Shown in pieces: positions 4,983 to 7,467 of a stretch of 7,467 nucleotides of DNA. The translations under genes were made by a program, and so were the position numbers. Source of the DNA: Frankia sp. (lineage in GTDB: Bacteria > Actinomycetota > Actinomycetes > Frankiales > Frankiaceae); NCBI GenBank assembly GCA_019689615.1, contig JADGHD010000238.1, forward strand, positions 1 through 7,467, read 5' to 3'. Every line of letters begins with the position of its first letter. Positions within the stretch are counted from its first letter, which is position 1. The notes under the pieces are model-generated. The model was given only the letters and a program-made list of their open reading frames with translations. It had not been told where the DNA came from and searched no databases.

Positions 4983-6380
4983 GTGCACCGGTACGACGCG
5001 CAGATCGAGGAACTCGCCCGGGCGGTGATCGCCTACGCCGAGGACCGGCTGCGTCTTGACCCGGCGCCGCTTGACGGGCCGATGTCGCCAGCCGAGCTTG
5101 AAGCGCGGGTCGGCGAGACCATCACGCCCAAGGGCCTGGGCGCCGAGGCCCTGCGGCTCTTCGACGAGATCCTCTCGCGTGCCTGCGTCTCGACCGACCA
5201 TCCCCGCTACCTGTCCTTCATCCCGGCCGCGCCGACCCGGGCGGCGGCACTGTTCGACCTGGTGGTCGGTGCCTCGTCGATCTACGCGGGCAGTTGGCTG
5301 GAGGGGGCCGGCGCGGTCTACGCGGAGAACCAGGCGTTGCGCTGGCTCGCCGAGCTTGCCGGGCTGCCGTCGACAGCCGGTGGCGTCTTCGTCCCCGGGG
5401 GCACGATTGGAAACCTTTCGGCGCTTGTGACGGCCCGGCACGCGGTTCAGGGGCGTCTTGCCAGCGGCAGCGACCGGTCTGCCCCGGTCACCCCCAGACC
5501 GGCCCGCTGGAGCTTCGTCTGCGGTCAGGAAGCTCATTCGTCGCTGTACCAGGCGGCGAGGGTGATGGACGTCGATGTCGTCGTGGTGCCGTCGGACGAT
5601 GAGGGGCGGATGACCGGCCCGGCATTGGCGAAGACGCTCGACAATCTGCCGGCCGAGCAGCGGGCCGGCGTGTTCGCCGTCGTCGCGACCGCGGGTACCA
5701 CGCAGTTCGGCACGGTCGACGATCTGCGTGGGCTGACCGAGGTCGCCCGGGAACGGTCGCTGTGGGTTCATGTCGATGGGGCATACGGCCTCGCCGCCCT
5801 GGCGGCGCCGTCCGCGCGCCATCTGTTCGACGGCCTGGAGCTGTCCGACTCGCTGATCGTTGACCCGCACAAGTGGCTGTTCGCCCCGTTCGACGCCTGT
5901 GCGCTGCTCTACCGGGACCCGTCGCTGGCTCGGATAGCCCACGCCCAGCACGCCGGCTACCTCGACGTACTCGAGGCGGTGGGCGGGTGGAACCCGGCGG
6001 ACTACGCGATCGGCCTCTCTCGGCGGGCCCGCGGGCTGCCGTTCTGGTTCTCGCTCGCCGTACACGGCACCGAGGCGTACGCGAGTGCCGTTGAGGCGGC
6101 ACTGTCCACCGCCACCGCCTGTGCCGCGCAGATCAGGAGCCGCCCGTACCTGGAGCTCATTCGGGAGCCGGAGCTGTCCGTCGTCGTGTTCCGCCGGATC
6201 GGCTGGAGTCGCGCGGACTATCACGCCTGGTCCGACCGGCTGCTCCGGGAAGGGATCGCTTTCGTGACCCCGACGGTCCACGAGGGCGAAACCCTGGCTC
6301 GCTTTGCCATCGTCTCCCCGCTGACGACTCCGAAGGACACCGAGCAGATCCTCGACACCATGCGCGGCGCCCCGGATTAG
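4983..6380 (+). CDS. Group II pyridoxal-phosphate-dependent decarboxylase
   Basis: A 465-residue cytoplasmic enzyme of the glutamate/aromatic amino-acid decarboxylase superfamily, which removes CO2 from an amino acid to give an amine. Seen in order (numbered from GTG 4983): an N-terminal helical segment; HPRYLSFIPAAPT (~73-85) near the active site; GASSIYAGSWLEGAGAVY (~96-113); the PLP-phosphate region PGGTIGNLSAL (~138-148); the ring-stacking His in CGQEAHSSLYQAA (His ~185); the pyridine-nitrogen Asp in HVDGAYG (Asp ~265); and the Schiff-base Lys in DPHKW (Lys ~297). All catalytic residues are intact and the length is normal. GTG 4983 is chosen because the family-like sequence begins HRYDAQIEELARAV and GGGAGG lies just upstream, although the gap is only about 3 nt; the frame extends to ATG 4938, 4917 or 4896. 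Substrate cannot be assigned; the sequence looks closer to aromatic/L-2,4-diaminobutyrate-type decarboxylases than to GadB. Monocistronic, ended by a hairpin. Confidence 0.92.
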   Translation: MHRYDAQIEELARAVIAYAEDRLRLDPAPLDGPMSPAELEARVGETITPKGLGAEALRLFDEILSRACVSTDHPRYLSFIPAAPTRAAALFDLVVGASSIYAGSWLEGAGAVYAENQALRWLAELAGLPSTAGGVFVPGGTIGNLSALVTARHAVQGRLASGSDRSAPVTPRPARWSFVCGQEAHSSLYQAARVMDVDVVVVPSDDEGRMTGPALAKTLDNLPAEQRAGVFAVVATAGTTQFGTVDDLRGLTEVARERSLWVHVDGAYGLAALAAPSARHLFDGLELSDSLIVDPHKWLFAPFDACALLYRDPSLARIAHAQHAGYLDVLEAVGGWNPADYAIGLSRRARGLPFWFSLAVHGTEAYASAVEAALSTATACAAQIRSRPYLELIREPELSVVVFRRIGWSRADYHAWSDRLLREGIAFVTPTVHEGETLARFAIVSPLTTPKDTEQILDTMRGAPD

Positions 6381-6388
6381 ACAGGGGA

Positions 6389-6428
6389 GTGCCCCGGGGC
6401 CGCACGTCGTCGGACGGACCCGGGGCAC
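6389..6428. terminator. Hairpin between the convergent decarboxylase and Rossmann genes
   Basis: GTGCCCCGGG (6389-6398) and CCCGGGGCAC (6419-6428) are perfect 10-bp inverted repeats around a 20-nt loop, starting 9 bp after the decarboxylase TAG. No U-tract follows. It probably ends the plus-strand transcript and may act on both convergent transcripts. Confidence 0.65.
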
Positions 6429-6514
6429 CGGCGCGGATCGTGGCCTTATCGCCACTTCCGCTGGGATCCGCAGTGGCCCGGCGGCGTCGGCGGGTCGGCG
6501 GATCGTCGGGCTGC

Positions 6515-6534
6515 GTCAGCCGCTTGGCGCTGAC
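6515..6534 (-). terminator. Weak hairpin after the NAD(P)-binding protein gene
   Basis: GTCAGC and GCTGAC form a 6-bp stem with an 8-nt loop, 14 bp beyond the minus-strand stop codon. It is short, so this is a weak call; the stronger hairpin at 6389-6428 lies further along the same transcript. Confidence 0.35.
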
Positions 6535-6548
6535 TGACCAGCACCTTC

Positions 6549-7190
6549 TCAGTAGCCGACCGTGAACCTCTGGTTGATGTGCTTCGCCTTCTCGATCTCG
6601 TCGCAGATCGCGATGGCGAGGTCGTCGGCCGAAAGCGCCATGTTGCCTCGGCCGTCCATGACCGGCTGGTCCGTACCCGTGCGGTAGGTGTCGCGGCGGC
6701 GGCCGGGGGCCACGCTGACCGGAGGCGGGCAGATCACCGTCCACCGCACGTTCCGCGAGGACCGGTACACGTCCAGCGCCTCGGCCTGGCCGAGCGCGTC
6801 CTTGCGCATCCCGTTCGGGAACTCGGGGTCGTCCAGGATGCGCGCGCCCTTGCCGTCCTCGAGCGTGCCGCCGTGGCCGACGTGGATGATCCGCGGGCCG
6901 GAGTCGCCGATCTTGCTGACGGCGTCGACCAGCGAGCGGGCGGCGTTCGACCAGACCTTCTTGTCGTTGCCGCCGACAGCGACGACCACCGCGTCGGCGC
7001 CGTCGATGAGGCTGTACACGGAGTCGCGCGAGGTGACGTCACCAGCCGCCGCGTTGGCCTTCTTCGGCAGCTTATTGAGCTTCGCGTCGTCCCGCGCGAC
7101 CGCGGTGACCTTGTGCCCGCGCTTGACGGCCTCGTTGACGATGGCGCCACCAATCTTGCCGCTAGCGCCGAACACCACAACCTTTGCCAT
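6549..7190 (-). CDS. NAD(P)-binding Rossmann protein, atypical SDR (COG2910/YwnB-like)
   Basis: A 213-residue cytoplasmic protein with one Rossmann domain. The dinucleotide-binding loop is at the very N-terminus: VVVFGASGKIGGAIV with Gly 8, 11 and 14. A second strand ends in HKVTAVARD (Arg 33, which suggests NADP preference), AGDVTS (49-54) is the adenine-side strand, and DGADAVVVAVGG (63-74) is strand 4. The C-terminal part has WTVICPPPVSVAPG (150-163) and ends in KHINQRFTVGY, the typical ending of COG2910 proteins. No YxxxK catalytic pair is evident, which fits the atypical NmrA/YwnB-type group and leaves open whether it is an enzyme, a redox sensor or a flavin/quinone reductase relative. 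ATG 7190 has an excellent AGGAGG about 8 nt upstream. The gene is convergent with the decarboxylase and appears monocistronic. It has more lysine and less arginine than its neighbours. Confidence 0.92.
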   Translation of the reverse strand: MAKVVVFGASGKIGGAIVNEAVKRGHKVTAVARDDAKLNKLPKKANAAAGDVTSRDSVYSLIDGADAVVVAVGGNDKKVWSNAARSLVDAVSKIGDSGPRIIHVGHGGTLEDGKGARILDDPEFPNGMRKDALGQAEALDVYRSSRNVRWTVICPPPVSVAPGRRRDTYRTGTDQPVMDGRGNMALSADDLAIAICDEIEKAKHINQRFTVGY

Positions 7191-7245
7191 TCCCGGTACC
7201 TCCTGGCTGGTGTGACGTGTTCACCGCCGGAAGCCGGCCCGGCCA

Positions 7246-7348
7246 ATTATCCCGTCATTTATCGCCGCCGGCCCGCGCTCCGACAGAGCCATGGTCACGC
7301 ATTGTTTTTCGTTCGCCACGACTATTGCACGCCCCCACGCCATCGCAA
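7246..7348 (-). promoter_or_regulatory. Candidate promoters for the NAD(P)-binding protein gene
   Basis: Two minus-strand candidates are seen. TTGCGA (7343-7348) with AATAGT (7321-7326) and a 16-bp spacer would give a leader of about 125 nt. Alternatively, a -10-like GATAAT (7246-7251) without a good -35 would give a leader of about 50 nt. The region is noticeably more AT-rich than the rest of the window, as expected of a promoter. Which one is used cannot be told from sequence. Confidence 0.35.
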
Positions 7349-7467
7349 CCCGGAGCCAGCCGCAATCCCCGCACTCCCAGCGCGTCCCCCCGATTTCCAC
7401 TCACGCCACGCTCCCCGCCCTTCCTGTCCAGGGAACGAATTTTGGCGGGTTGGTCTCCAAAGAACGC
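7349..7467. other. Right-end region, no supported gene
   Basis: No open frame with a ribosome site and no recognisable RNA is seen before the window ends. C-rich on the plus strand with short A/T patches; probably intergenic. Confidence 0.4.

Noticed and set aside
4902..6455. A 517-codon open frame on the minus strand opposite the decarboxylase
   Set aside because: The plus strand encodes a decarboxylase with all PLP motifs. The antisense frame stays open because of third-position GC bias and its Arg/Gly-rich translation matches no family.
1..7467. CRISPR array, toxin-antitoxin pair or phage genes
   Set aside because: I see no regularly spaced repeat-spacer units, no paired small toxin/antitoxin genes and no structural or replication phage genes. 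The 12-bp-spaced repeats at 2084-2137 are far too short for CRISPR.

Overview
The window is very GC-rich (roughly 70% by eye) and reads as chromosomal DNA from an actinomycete. The evidence is GTG starts behind strong AGGAGG-type ribosome sites, strong third-position GC that produces large false antisense frames, an actinobacterial-type small SRP RNA, and an XRE/TPR regulator of the kind expanded in Streptomyces, Frankia and relatives. The genus cannot be fixed from the sequence alone.

Left part (about 379-3521) is a small divergent regulatory cassette. On the minus strand, a GRDP-like (glycine-rich-domain-like, DUF1399 type) protein is followed with only 2 bp between genes by an APH/choline-kinase-fold small-molecule phosphotransferase, and the pair ends in a strong hairpin. 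Facing away on the plus strand is a helix-turn-helix (XRE) regulator with a long alpha-helical TPR-like C-terminal part. The shared 187-bp intergenic region carries an ordered array of five TGTTCC(G) half-sites, three of them exactly 12 bp apart. This is the best candidate for the regulator's own operator, and the cassette is the most interesting part of the window. The regulator also contains an in-frame internal ATG with a near-ideal ribosome site, directly in front of a twin-arginine-like segment.

The middle (about 3695-3980) holds two housekeeping RNA genes transcribed away from each other: tRNA-Ser(GGA) on the minus strand and the SRP 4.5S RNA (ffs) on the plus strand. About 590 bp without a recognisable gene follow. 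Then comes a 30-codon plus-strand ORF encoding a single-pass membrane micropeptide, with a good ribosome site and a perfect 26-bp palindrome just after its stop.

The right part (4983-7190) has two convergent metabolic genes separated by a GC hairpin: a group II PLP-dependent decarboxylase on the plus strand, and an atypical NAD(P)-binding Rossmann protein (COG2910/YwnB-like) on the minus strand with its promoter region at the window end. Nothing shows that these two work together, or with the left cassette. Apart from the regulatory cassette, most of the window is ordinary accessory or housekeeping content.
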